50,701 nt of DNA from Lacrimispora sp. (lineage in GTDB: Bacteria; Bacillota; Clostridia; Lachnospirales; Lachnospiraceae). The number at the start of each line of letters is the position of its first letter. Position 1 is the stretch's first letter. The position numbers and the translations under genes were made by a program. Location of the stretch: the NCBI GenBank assembly GCA_029256305.1, contig JAQSYE010000022.1:1-50701 (forward strand), written 5' to 3'. Positions 7,456-15,938 of this stretch are shown in pieces. The notes under the pieces were generated by a model. It did no database searches, was not told the origin of the DNA, and saw nothing but the letters and a program-made list of their open reading frames with translations.

Positions 7456-9198
7456 TTAGCGATAGGAAGTCTCCACTGCTTTTATTAATACCTTAGGATT
7501 TTTCACATGAGGAGTAACCGGACAAATCTTTTTATCAACTCCCATCAGTGTATAAACTGCTATTCTTGCAGCACGAACGGAATACTCTTCCGTAAAGACC
7601 ATATCCTCCGGTATCTCAACAAACTGACTAATCATTGCAAAGTTTGTTGAACCTTCAGGAACCACTTCCGGACGGTCAACCATTTTCCGGGGCTGGAACT
7701 GGGCATCTACATATGGCATCATACAGGGGATTACGTTTACTACATCTGCCATAATCTCTTCCTTACGGTTTTCCATATGAAGATGGCAGAGAAGCTCTGT
7801 AAGAAGCTCTTCACCTGTACAGTCTTTCATTGGTTTCTTAATATAATCGCCTACTTTATCTGTGTATAAGCCATATCCCCAGAATATGGTCTGATCCATT
7901 GGCTGATTGGTAAAATGAGGCTGAGCCGCAACAACGATACTCATCAACCAGTTGGAATCCTTAAAGGTCATTAAAGCTCCGCTTCCCGGAACGTTTCCGG
8001 AATAATCCTCTATAAGCTTCAGAAGTTTGTTTCCTTTGCTGGTTATGGTGAAACTCAACCAGTTTGTTTCACTGACATCACCAAAGAATGGATATGGATT
8101 TCCAAGTCCCTGCTTTTTCACTGCCACCTTGCTCCACAATTCCCCTGATATTGGCCGCAAAACAGGATCCGGGGCAGGAGTGTGAAGGTCGCCTAACGTA
8201 GCACTGTCTGTCATACATGCATTGGTCATAATGCAGATATCGTCATCTCCCAGTTCTACAATCCGTGTCACCCCATGGTCAGTCAGGTGAAGGACTTTTG
8301 CGGTAATCTCATCTCCCTCTGCAAAATCAATGTCTGTTACCGTACAGTTCTCTGCAAAGATAACTCCTTCTTTTCTTAAATATGTCTCAAGCGGACGTAT
8401 CACACTGTCATACTGGTTGAGAGGAGTTCTTGTCACTCCGGCCAATGTTTCAATGCGGGAAAATTCCAATATCATCCTACGCATATAACGGCGGAACTCA
8501 AATAAGCTGCTCCATTTCTGGAATGCAAAGGTGGTCTGCCACATATACCAGAAATTGGTGGTAAAAAAGTGAGGCGTGTCTGCAAACCATTCTTCAATGG
8601 TCATATCATCAAGTTTTTCTTCCGGTGTGTTCATCAGCCGTAAAAGAGCCATGCGTTCTTTCTGATTAAATCCCATGCTTTTTACATCAAGTATGATTCC
8701 ATCTTTATCAATTAGTCTCGCTTTGGCGGATGTTGGGTGTGCATGATCAAAGTCCAGAATCTCTTCCGTCACACTTCTTCCTGGTTTACTTAAAGAAGGA
8801 ATAGATCGAAACAGCTCCCAGAAGTTTTCATAGGTTTCTTCATTGAGCATACGTCCGCCCCTGCAGACAAATCCACTCTCCGGAGTGCCAATGCCGTCAT
8901 TGCTTCCCCCAAATATTGGCATACCTTCAAAGATGGTGATCTGGTTTGCAGGCATTTTGCAGTCCCTGATTAAATAGGCTGCTCCAGCAAGGCTTCCAAG
9001 ACCGCCTCCTACAAAATAAGCCTTCCCTTTTGGTATAACCGGATTACTTTTTTCATCAATCCGTTTTGCCTTTTTCAAATTTCCTATGCGTTTATAAAGT
9101 TTCTTGGCTGTCACACCTGCTGTTACACCTGCTGCCGTTGCTGCCACCCCCAGTGCCAGCAATTTAATCATGTTACTTTTCTCCATTTTTTTCAACAT
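7456..9198 (-). CDS. Oleate hydratase (myosin-cross-reactive antigen family)
   Basis: A 580-residue FAD protein of the MCRA family, which hydrates the cis-9 double bond of oleic or linoleic acid to 10-hydroxy acids, a detoxification reaction of gut Firmicutes. The dinucleotide-binding motif GGGLGSLAGA lies near residue 65, followed by FEGMPIFGGSNDG, matching the family's FAD/substrate region. Start: ATG at 9198 has GGAG eight bases upstream; the track's 9228 has none. Odd: residues 11-33 form a hydrophobic Ala/Val/Gly-rich stretch followed by a basic segment, suggesting a membrane anchor absent from the soluble enzymes I know. Transcribed alone, ending at the 7398-7433 hairpin. Confidence 0.92.
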   Translation of the reverse strand: MLKKMEKSNMIKLLALGVAATAAGVTAGVTAKKLYKRIGNLKKAKRIDEKSNPVIPKGKAYFVGGGLGSLAGAAYLIRDCKMPANQITIFEGMPIFGGSNDGIGTPESGFVCRGGRMLNEETYENFWELFRSIPSLSKPGRSVTEEILDFDHAHPTSAKARLIDKDGIILDVKSMGFNQKERMALLRLMNTPEEKLDDMTIEEWFADTPHFFTTNFWYMWQTTFAFQKWSSLFEFRRYMRRMILEFSRIETLAGVTRTPLNQYDSVIRPLETYLRKEGVIFAENCTVTDIDFAEGDEITAKVLHLTDHGVTRIVELGDDDICIMTNACMTDSATLGDLHTPAPDPVLRPISGELWSKVAVKKQGLGNPYPFFGDVSETNWLSFTITSKGNKLLKLIEDYSGNVPGSGALMTFKDSNWLMSIVVAAQPHFTNQPMDQTIFWGYGLYTDKVGDYIKKPMKDCTGEELLTELLCHLHMENRKEEIMADVVNVIPCMMPYVDAQFQPRKMVDRPEVVPEGSTNFAMISQFVEIPEDMVFTEEYSVRAARIAVYTLMGVDKKICPVTPHVKNPKVLIKAVETSYR

Positions 9199-9291
9199 AA
9201 TCCACACTCCAATCTCATTTAAAATCAATTGATAAGCTTATATTATCATACAACATATTTCCCGTCACCATACATGCTTATATTCCTGTAT

Positions 9292-9320
9292 AAAAAAACG
9301 ACACCCGTAAAATGGTGTCG
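9292..9320 (-). terminator. Minus-strand terminator (or operator) in the 9.3-kb intergenic region
   Basis: CGACACC (9299-9305) and GGTGTCG (9314-9320) pair around an eight-base loop; on the minus strand the hairpin is followed by seven T residues (complement of 9292-9298). It fits termination of leftward transcripts coming from the ksgA-TetR operon after they cross the small plus-strand gene. The palindrome could alternatively be a TetR operator. Confidence 0.55.
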
Positions 9321-9406
9321 AAAAACCAGACATTTTTTCTATATTGTCTATCGTAATTTTTTTATTATTCTTTTACAATGAAAATAATGAACAAGGAGGA
9401 ATATCC

Positions 9407-9640
9407 ATGACCGGAACGTTACACAAACATATACGAGAAAGCGTTTTAAAAACGGCGCTTCTTCATCAGCTTAAAAATGGCCAGAAGGCACCAGAACGGA
9501 CCGCCCGCAACTTAAGAGAACTGTTGCAGAAGTTTAATCCCGCCTCCAGTGAACTCTTTACCTACGATGAACTGCTCATTATGATAAAAAGCTATTCCAG
9601 AGACGATTGCCTGAATCTGATTATTCAGAAACTGGCTTAA
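9407..9640 (+). CDS. Small hypothetical protein (77 aa)
   Basis: A short, charged, probably all-helical protein beginning MTGTLHKHIRESV with no signal peptide, Cys pairs or membrane span; I do not recognise a family. The ATG at 9407 follows AAGGAGGA by a good spacing, so the track's upstream start at 9344 is rejected. It is divergent from the oleate hydratase gene and convergent with the TetR gene, sharing the four bases TTAA at their stops. A clear ribosome-binding site and plausible composition argue for a real gene, but leftward transcripts from the TetR gene would run antisense through all of it. Confidence 0.65.
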   Translation: MTGTLHKHIRESVLKTALLHQLKNGQKAPERTARNLRELLQKFNPASSELFTYDELLIMIKSYSRDDCLNLIIQKLA

Positions 9641-10200
9641 AGCTCCGCCTGGCTACGAATATATCCGATCCGCTCCGTGGCCCTGGCGAGGCTTTTTAAT
9701 CGATCTGAAACCTGTTTCGGTTCCATCTTCATTCCTTCTTTCACCCAGTCCATAATTACACCGCACAGACCGTAGGCATAAAAGCCTGCATCAAAATCCC
9801 GTTCATCATGGGTTAGTTTTCCCTTTTCATCAAGGAACTCAATTGCTTCTGAAAATAATGCTTTTGTCATCTCATATAAGTAGCTCTCAAACGTATGCTC
9901 CTGTTCTTTTATGGTGTTGACGTAAAAGACTTTTTCCTGCCTCATATTGCTTAAAAGCTCATAGATTTTCTCATTCCAGTTTTCAAGGCTGATATCATCT
10001 GCAATCGCAGCAAAATTTTCATTATAATAAATCCAGCTTAACAGTTCATACTTGTCCTGATAGTGATAATAAAAGGTTTGTCGATTCAGGCCACATACTG
10101 CCGTAATATCTGATATGGATATCTTATCAAATGGTTTCTCTTTGCATATTTGTTTTAATGCTTCTGCAATTGCACGTTTCGTAATAAGTGAATCCGACAT
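9637..10200 (-). CDS. TetR/AcrR family transcriptional regulator
   Basis: A 187-residue one-component regulator. Residues 1-50 form the TetR helix-turn-helix (KISISDITAVCGLNRQTFYYHY). The C-terminal ligand domain resembles the DhaS-like TetR subgroup, inferred from general pattern only. It starts 16 bases after the ksgA stop and is probably co-transcribed with it. Targets are unknown; the 9299-9320 palindrome and the nearby oleate hydratase gene are candidates, since TetR regulators often control fatty-acid stress genes. Its stop codon overlaps that of the convergent 77-aa gene. Confidence 0.88.
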   Translation of the reverse strand: MSDSLITKRAIAEALKQICKEKPFDKISISDITAVCGLNRQTFYYHYQDKYELLSWIYYNENFAAIADDISLENWNEKIYELLSNMRQEKVFYVNTIKEQEHTFESYLYEMTKALFSEAIEFLDEKGKLTHDERDFDAGFYAYGLCGVIMDWVKEGMKMEPKQVSDRLKSLARATERIGYIRSQAEL

Positions 10201-10216
10201 AGACCCTCCTGTTATA

Positions 10217-11089
10217 CTATTCCTTTGCTTTTGTAAAAAAATTAGCTAGTGCCGCAAACTGCCCTAAATTCAGCGCCTCACCTCTTACAGAAGGGGAAAC
10301 ACCCAGGCTTTCAATCGCGTCTGCAATCTGTTCTTTGGTATATGGTACCTCTGGAGAATTATTCAAACCGTTTTGAAGTGTTTTTCTTCTCTGGTTAAAG
10401 GAGGCCCGGATCAGACGGAACATCAATCCCGGGTCCTGAACATTGACGGGCGGATTTTTATGCCGGGTTAAGCGGATCACTGCTGATCCCACATTGGGGC
10501 GGGGAATAAAACAGTTTGGGGGAACATTGGCTACAATATACGGTTCTGCATAATATTGAACAGCCAGCGATAGCGCGCCGTAATCCTTGGTACCGGGCCC
10601 TACCTGCATACGGTCTGCCACTTCCTTCTGCACCATGACAGTGATATTATCAATGGGAACCTGGCCTTCAAACAATCCCATAATAATCGGTGTCGTAATA
10701 TAATAGGGCAGATTTGCCACCACCTTTATTGGACGTCCCCCGTTATACTTCTGGGTCAGCTCATTGATGTCGGTTTTTAATATATCTGCATGGATTACAG
10801 TTACATTATTATACTCCGCCAGTGTTTCATTTAAAATTGGTATTAATTTTGGATCAATTTCTACTGCAACCACATGACCAGCCGCTTCAGCCAGATACTG
10901 AGTCATGGTGCCGATTCCTGGACCAATCTCCAGAACACAGTCATCCTTCGTTACGCCTGCTCCCTGAATGATTTTTTCAAGTATGTGTGTATCAATTAAA
11001 AAATTCTGTCCGAACTTCTTCTGAAATGCGAACTCATGTTTTTGAATGATCTGAATTGTATTTTGAGGGTTACCTAATTTATTTTGCAT
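10217..11089 (-). CDS. rsmA: 16S rRNA (adenine1518/1519-N6)-dimethyltransferase
   Basis: RsmA/KsgA dimethylates two adjacent adenines in helix 45 of 16S rRNA late in 30S assembly, using S-adenosylmethionine. The 290-residue protein has KKFGQNFL near residue 24, the SAM-binding motif VLEIGPGIGTMTQYL near 54, and the catalytic NLPYYI motif near 125. The start at 11089 (MQNKLGN) is preferred over 11095 because AGGA is then eight bases upstream instead of two. It leads a probable two-gene unit with the TetR gene. In many Firmicutes ksgA sits beside rnmV or tatD; here tatD is two genes upstream. Confidence 0.95.
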   Translation of the reverse strand: MQNKLGNPQNTIQIIQKHEFAFQKKFGQNFLIDTHILEKIIQGAGVTKDDCVLEIGPGIGTMTQYLAEAAGHVVAVEIDPKLIPILNETLAEYNNVTVIHADILKTDINELTQKYNGGRPIKVVANLPYYITTPIIMGLFEGQVPIDNITVMVQKEVADRMQVGPGTKDYGALSLAVQYYAEPYIVANVPPNCFIPRPNVGSAVIRLTRHKNPPVNVQDPGLMFRLIRASFNQRRKTLQNGLNNSPEVPYTKEQIADAIESLGVSPSVRGEALNLGQFAALANFFTKAKE

Positions 11090-11160
11090 ACACATTTTCC
11101 TATCGTTTTTTATTAATCAATGGTATCTTATTATAAACCAAAAGTCAATGAAATATAAGA

Positions 11161-11186
11161 CGGGTCCGAAGTATCGGATACCCGCC
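11161..11186 (-). terminator. Probable terminator after the GNAT gene
   Basis: CGGGT-CCGA and TCGG-AT-ACCCG pair with a two-base bulge about 24 bases past the acetyltransferase stop; a T-rich tract (TCTTATATTTC) follows on the minus strand. Confidence 0.5.
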
Positions 11187-11209
11187 ATTTAATATGGTTT
11201 TGAGGAAAT

Positions 11210-11737
11210 CTAAATCTGTAAATCACATTTATTCATATATTCACTTTTCAAAATTGACATGACTATCAATGACTCATAGCTATTATTATATAAAATACAT
11301 TCTCTCAATATGCCTTCTTCAACAAAACCTTCTGATTTATAAAGTCTCTGCGCTTTATGATTTTTATATCTGACATCAAGCCATAATCTATGTGCGTTTA
11401 ACTGCTCAAAGGCAATTTTTTTAATTAACTTCAAAGTTTCTCTTCCAAATCCATGACCTTTATCTGATATAACAATTCTTCTAAATTCCATGTTGTGATT
11501 TGGATTTGTGATGCCAGCTAAAATCACATAACCAACCAGCTTATTGGTGGATGCTTCTACCATCGACAAATGCAAAATGTCTTCCTGAGACATTGAGACT
11601 CTATGTTGTTCTTTTGTCCATTGGCCAACATACTGAGCATTATCAGGTCGATGTTCACATTCAACCACAAAGTCTAAATCATTTTCCTGGGTATTTTTAA
11701 GTATAATGATATCGGATTTTTCATTGATTTCTTTCAT
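11210..11737 (-). CDS. GNAT family N-acetyltransferase
   Basis: A 175-residue acetyl-CoA-dependent acetyltransferase of RimJ/RimL-like type. The acetyl-CoA pyrophosphate-binding turn is visible as GHGFGRE near residue 93, followed by the C-terminal NAHRLWLDVRYKNHKAQRLY and GFVEEGILRE segments typical of RimL-type enzymes. GGGAG precedes the ATG. Possible substrates include protein N-termini, amines or antibiotics, and cannot be chosen from sequence. It lies 39 bases after tatD and upstream of ksgA, with a probable terminator between it and ksgA. Confidence 0.88.
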   Translation of the reverse strand: MKEINEKSDIIILKNTQENDLDFVVECEHRPDNAQYVGQWTKEQHRVSMSQEDILHLSMVEASTNKLVGYVILAGITNPNHNMEFRRIVISDKGHGFGRETLKLIKKIAFEQLNAHRLWLDVRYKNHKAQRLYKSEGFVEEGILRECILYNNSYESLIVMSILKSEYMNKCDLQI

Positions 11738-11776
11738 ATTAACTCCCTTACCAATACTTACTCCAACGTTTTTTTA

Positions 11777-12556
11777 TCATGACTGTCTTTCATTCAGACG
11801 ATACAGCTTTCTTGCATTCCGGTTGGTAACTTCTACAACTTCATCTTTGGAAATTCCTTTTATGGTGCTTATCTCATCAATAACATAAGAAAGATTCAAG
11901 GAAGAGTTGCGCTTTCCCCGATTAGGGACAGGTGCCAGGTATGGGCAATCCGTCTCAAGTACCAGCTGATCTAAAGGCATATATTCCACTACCTCTTTCA
12001 GCTTCCTGGCATTTTTAAACGTCAGGACACCGCCAATTCCTAAATAAAATCCCATAGCCAGGTATTCCCTCGCCATCTCTTTTCCATAGGAAAAACAGTG
12101 AATCACACCTCCCACAGCTTCGGAGTGCTCCGCTTTCATAATATCAAGCGTATCTTTTGCTGCATCACGGCTGTGAATAATAACCGGAAGCTTTACTTCC
12201 TTTGCCAGATTCAGCTGACGGACAAACCAGGTCTTCTGTGTATCATGATCCGGTTCTTCCCAGTAATAATCAAGACCGATTTCTCCAATTGCCACTATTT
12301 TGTTACGGCTGGAACTTTCTTTCAGCCAGTTTAACTTCTCATCGTCTAGCTCACCAGTCTCATTGGGATGAACACCGATTGCCCCATATATATAAGAATA
12401 TTTCTCTGTGAGTTTTATGGTGCTCTCTGATGTTTTTATGCTGGCACCTACATTGGTAACCGCTTCTATGCCATGAGACTGCAGACTTCCAAGCAGCTCT
12501 TCTCTATCTTCATCAAATGCCTCATCATCGTAATGGGCGTGTGTATCAAAAATCAT
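11777..12556 (-). CDS. TatD family metal-dependent hydrolase (DNase)
   Basis: A 259-residue TIM-barrel hydrolase of the TatD family; members are 3'-5' exonucleases or D-aminoacyl-tRNA deacylase-like enzymes. Metal-binding motifs are intact: DTHAHYDD at the N-terminus, GEIGLDYYWE near 90, HSRDA near 128, HCFSYG near 154 and ETDCPYLAP near 205. The start at 12556 (MIFDTHAHYD) has AAAGGAGA eight bases upstream; the track's 12583 does not. It follows traX closely and is likely co-transcribed with it. Confidence 0.93.
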   Translation of the reverse strand: MIFDTHAHYDDEAFDEDREELLGSLQSHGIEAVTNVGASIKTSESTIKLTEKYSYIYGAIGVHPNETGELDDEKLNWLKESSSRNKIVAIGEIGLDYYWEEPDHDTQKTWFVRQLNLAKEVKLPVIIHSRDAAKDTLDIMKAEHSEAVGGVIHCFSYGKEMAREYLAMGFYLGIGGVLTFKNARKLKEVVEYMPLDQLVLETDCPYLAPVPNRGKRNSSLNLSYVIDEISTIKGISKDEVVEVTNRNARKLYRLNERQS

Positions 12557-12579
12557 AGATATCTCCTTTAAAACGTTTG

Positions 12580-13335
12580 TCAACCTGTAATTAATAATCG
12601 TAGAATGTAAAGCAGAATTAAATGAAGAGGATAAAACCAGTAAAATAAATACTTTAAATTCCTTTCACCCTTTTTTCCGTTATACATGTGTATCGGCAGG
12701 AGCGCAAACACCCCGGCTCCGAGACAGCTTAAACTGATTAATGCTGCCATAATTCCGGATAATACAGTCTGAAGTTTTTTGTTATCCCGAAATACGTATA
12801 GGACCAGGATTAGTGCAATTCCGTCTATATTGTAATCCGATTTCAGCAGTATGGATACCCCGCATCCCACTCCTATTGCAAAGAGCTGCCAAAGTGGATC
12901 GCCCATAGCCTTCTGGTACCACTCAAGCACCCACAGACCGATAAAAAGGGTAAAGAACACATTCTGATACCCGGGGTGAAACCAGCTGTTAAAAATTGCA
13001 AGGTCAAACGGTATTTCAGAAATCAATGCAAATGCCAAAAGCCTGATTCCGTATTTTTTAACATCTTTGGTATGAAGAAATCCCTCTACCAGCAAAAAGC
13101 AGAAAATTGGAAAGGAAATTCTCCCAATGGTCCGGAGAATAAAATCAATGGTACTCCACTTTGCACCTTCCGGCGTAGCCAGGATCGCCTGCATCAGTGA
13201 AGGGTCCTGATACTTTAATATCCCATTTTCAATCACAGCCACACCGATATGATCAATCAGCATGGTTATAACCGCAATGATCTTTAAGGTATTCCCTGAA
13301 ATTCCTTTCCTATAGAAAGCCGTGGATTCTGTCAT
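12580..13335 (-). CDS. TraX family membrane protein
   Basis: A 251-residue polytopic membrane protein of the TraX family, named for F-pilin N-acetylation but widespread on Firmicutes chromosomes, where it probably acylates an unknown surface substrate. The signature KIIAVITMLIDHIG is near residue 18, followed by about seven hydrophobic segments and the C-terminal NLKYLFYWFYPLHL typical of the family. AAGGAGG lies upstream of the ATG at 13335; the track's extra codon is a TTG. No conjugation genes are nearby. It is separated from metG by a terminator. Confidence 0.88.
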   Translation of the reverse strand: MTESTAFYRKGISGNTLKIIAVITMLIDHIGVAVIENGILKYQDPSLMQAILATPEGAKWSTIDFILRTIGRISFPIFCFLLVEGFLHTKDVKKYGIRLLAFALISEIPFDLAIFNSWFHPGYQNVFFTLFIGLWVLEWYQKAMGDPLWQLFAIGVGCGVSILLKSDYNIDGIALILVLYVFRDNKKLQTVLSGIMAALISLSCLGAGVFALLPIHMYNGKKGERNLKYLFYWFYPLHLILLYILRLLITG

Positions 13336-13360
13336 CAAGTCCTCCTTTTAAACGATAAGA

Positions 13361-13379
13361 CCGGATTATAAAAATCCGG
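13361..13379 (-). terminator. Terminator between metG and traX
   Basis: CCGGATT and AATCCGG form a seven-base stem around ATAAA, 41 bases after the metG stop, with a T-rich stretch on the minus strand. Confidence 0.6.
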
Positions 13380-13419
13380 CCTTAATATCATCTTTTTCTG
13401 TCCTTAAAACAGCTTTCTA

Positions 13420-15396
13420 TCAGCAGATCTCTGCTCCGGCTGGCATTGCCTTTTCCGGAATCATAAGAGATAAATTGCCCTGCGCATCTTCAGCACATAA
13501 AAGCATGCCTTCCGATAAAACACCAGCCAGCTTCGCTGGTTTTAAGTTTACCACTACCATAACCTTTTTACCAACCATCTCTTCCGGTGAGTAATGGGCC
13601 TTTATGCCACTGACAATCTGTTTTACCTGGCTTCCTATTTTTACCTTAGAGCATAAAAGTTTTTTAGATTTCGCTACTGCTTCACAGGCAATTATTTCAC
13701 CCACCTGGAACTGCAGCTTTGCAAAATCCTCATATTCGATTTCTGCTTTTGCTTCTATATCAATTCCGTCATCTGCCTGGGATTCTTTTTCCTCTTTCGC
13801 ATCTTCTACGACTGCATTCATAGCTTCCACCTTCTCCATCACTTCTTTTATATCCATACGGGCAAACAAAATTTCCGGCTTGTCGGTCACTTTATTGCCA
13901 GATGGGTATAAACCAAATTCATTCATCTGAGACAGCTCTCTTTTTGTTGTATTAAGCTGAGAAAGAATTTTAGCTGAGGTCTCTGGCATAAAAGATGTCA
14001 AAAGTGAAGCTCCAATGGTAATGGCTTCTGTCAGGTTATAAAGAACCGTCTCCAAGCGGGCTTTTGATGCCTCATCCTTTGCAAGAGCCCACGGTGATGT
14101 TTCATCAATATATTTGTTGCTTCTTCTGAAGATATTAAAGATTGAGGTCATTGCATCTGCGACGCGGAGTTTCTCCATCTTCTCGCCAACCTTCTTCACT
14201 TCTTCAAGCACAACTGCCTTTAAATCCTCATCAAACGCATCTGTTGTCCCGCCATCTGTCACCGCACCTTCAAAATACTTATTAGACATGGAAATAGTTC
14301 GGTTTACAAGATTGCCCAGAATATTGGCAAGATCAGAATTCATGCGTTCAACCATAAGCTCCCATGATATAATGCCATCATTGTCAAAAGGCATTTCGTG
14401 AAGGACGAAATAACGAACTGCATCTACTCCAAAGAAGTCCACCAGGGTATCTGCATAAAGAACGTTGCCCTTGGATTTACTCATCTTTCCATCGCCCTGC
14501 AGCAGCCAGGGATGACCAAATACCTGTTTTGGAAGGGGTACATTCAGTGCCATTAAGAAGATTGGCCAGTAAATAGTATGGAAGCGGATAATATCCTTAC
14601 CAATCAGATGAAGGTCTGCAGGCCAGAGTTTAGAAAACTGGTCAGTGTTTTTTCCATCGCAGTCATATCCTATTCCGGTAATATAATTTGTCAATGCATC
14701 CAGCCATACATAAGTAACATGTCTTGGATCAAATGTTACCGGGATTCCCCATGTAAATGTGGTTCTGGATACACATAAATCCTGAAGCCCTGGAAGAAGG
14801 AAATTGTTCATCATCTCATTCTTTCTTGATACTGGCTGAATGAAATCAGGATTTTCATTAATATGCTGGATCAAACGGTCTGCATACTTACTCATACGGA
14901 AGAAATAGGCCTCTTCCTTTGCCGGCTGTACTTCACGTCCGCAATCCGGGCATTTTCCATCTACCAGCTGAGACTCTGTAAAGAAAGATTCACATGGGGT
15001 GCAGTATAAACCTTCATAATATCCTTTATAGATATCTCCCTGGTCATAAAGCTTTTTAAAGATTTTCTGAACCTGTTCTTCATGTTGGGGATCTGTAGTC
15101 CTGATAAATTTGTCATAGGAGGTATTCACCAGATCCCAGATTGTTTTGATCTGATCGGCGGCCTGATCTACGAACTCCTTAGGGGTTATGCCTGCCGCTG
15201 CCGCTTTCTCCTCAATCTTTTGTCCGTGTTCATCGGTTCCTGTCTGGAAGAACACATCATATCCTTCTTCTCTTTTAAACCGTGCTATTGCATCAGCCAA
15301 AACTGCCTCATAGGTGTTGCCGATATGGGGTTTACCGGATGCATATGCAATGGCTGTGGTAATGTAATATGGCTTTTTGTTCGAATCTTTACACAT
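13420..15396 (-). CDS. metG: Methionyl-tRNA synthetase
   Basis: A 658-residue class I synthetase charging tRNA-Met. ATP-site motifs are PHIGN near residue 20 (HIGH-type) and KMSKSKGN near 305; a single CxxC pair set (CTPC ... CPDC) near 130-150 binds zinc, marking the Clostridium/Bacillus MetG type. The C-terminal 105 residues are an EMAP/tRNA-binding OB domain (FQVGEI ... VNLKPAKLAG), as usual for enzymes of this length. The ATG at 15396 follows GGAGG. Expression is controlled by the T-box leader upstream, which reads uncharged tRNA-Met. Confidence 0.97.
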   Translation of the reverse strand: MCKDSNKKPYYITTAIAYASGKPHIGNTYEAVLADAIARFKREEGYDVFFQTGTDEHGQKIEEKAAAAGITPKEFVDQAADQIKTIWDLVNTSYDKFIRTTDPQHEEQVQKIFKKLYDQGDIYKGYYEGLYCTPCESFFTESQLVDGKCPDCGREVQPAKEEAYFFRMSKYADRLIQHINENPDFIQPVSRKNEMMNNFLLPGLQDLCVSRTTFTWGIPVTFDPRHVTYVWLDALTNYITGIGYDCDGKNTDQFSKLWPADLHLIGKDIIRFHTIYWPIFLMALNVPLPKQVFGHPWLLQGDGKMSKSKGNVLYADTLVDFFGVDAVRYFVLHEMPFDNDGIISWELMVERMNSDLANILGNLVNRTISMSNKYFEGAVTDGGTTDAFDEDLKAVVLEEVKKVGEKMEKLRVADAMTSIFNIFRRSNKYIDETSPWALAKDEASKARLETVLYNLTEAITIGASLLTSFMPETSAKILSQLNTTKRELSQMNEFGLYPSGNKVTDKPEILFARMDIKEVMEKVEAMNAVVEDAKEEKESQADDGIDIEAKAEIEYEDFAKLQFQVGEIIACEAVAKSKKLLCSKVKIGSQVKQIVSGIKAHYSPEEMVGKKVMVVVNLKPAKLAGVLSEGMLLCAEDAQGNLSLMIPEKAMPAGAEIC

Positions 15397-15451
15397 AATC
15401 TTTTCCTCCAGAAATATAATGAGATGCAGGGTGAATCATTTCCCAACAAAG

Positions 15452-15815
15452 AAAAACCCGTCTAAAAAAATCCTCATAGGAAATTTAAAGACGGGGTACT
15501 ATCCCGTGATACCACTTTAATTTATCCATGCCTTACAGCACAGACCTCACTGACTGCCTTCTAATCAAAAGCTTTCCAGAATGGCGCTTATGGTATATAA
15601 TAACAGTCTGACACGATAACGGGTGTGACCGTCGAAATTTAAAGGCTCATTGAGCCAATTCAACTTCGCTGCTCCAAGGCCATGTTGGGAAATACGCTCA
15701 GGCTTCCTTTTCAGCTACCGGAATTCTCTGTACATGAGGCGGGTTTCTTACTCTTCTTTTCTCAGCATTCTCAAACTCTTCTTTTCTCAGCATTCTCAAT
15801 TAATCAATTGTTAGT
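15452..15815 (-). promoter_or_regulatory. T-box riboswitch of metG (Met-specific)
   Basis: Reading the minus strand, the leader has an AGTA motif (near 15750), an apical GGTAGCTGAAAA segment, a candidate specifier ATG at 15683-15681 in the AACATGGCCTTGGAG context, the T-box GTGGTATCACGGG (complement of 15503-15516), an antiterminator ACGGG/CCCGT, and a terminator whose CCCGTCT/AGACGGG arms (15452-15495) precede a T run. TGGT in the T-box bulge fits the ACCA end of tRNA-Met. Uncharged tRNA-Met should stabilise the antiterminator and switch metG on. The specifier assignment is less certain than the T-box itself. Confidence 0.9.
15750..15799 (-). repeat. Exact 25-bp tandem duplication in the T-box 5' arm
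   Basis: The 25-base unit ACTCTTCTTTTCTCAGCATT+CTCAA (plus strand) occurs twice head to tail at 15750-15774 and 15775-15799 with no mismatch. It lies in the first 65 bases of the T-box transcript, at the base of Stem I just 5' of and touching the AGTA motif. Confidence 0.9.
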
Positions 15816-15821
15816 AACCCT

Positions 15822-15850
15822 AGTGTAATAGTTTCATTCCTGTTTGTCAA
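15822..15850 (-). promoter_or_regulatory. metG T-box promoter
   Basis: On the minus strand, consensus TTGACA (complement of 15845-15850) and TACACT (complement of 15822-15827) are 17 bases apart, placing the transcript start near 15815, just upstream of the T-box. Confidence 0.75.
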
Positions 15851-15938
15851 GCAGGTAAGTCTCAGGATCTGACCTTTTGTCATTACTTTTTTCTTATTAA
15901 CATATAAATAATATTAGTGAATTGCGGAGGATCTTAAT

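Noticed and set aside
12580-13335. TraX as a sign of a conjugative element
   Set aside because: No relaxase, T4SS, integrase or att-like repeats nearby; chromosomal TraX homologues are common in Clostridia.
15082-15465. 127-aa plus ORF antisense to metG
   Set aside because: Cys-rich shadow of metG running into the T-box terminator.
15397-15938. Possible tRNA or other RNA gene in the large metG-DUF885 gap
   Set aside because: The structured part is explained by the T-box and its promoter; no cloverleaf is visible.
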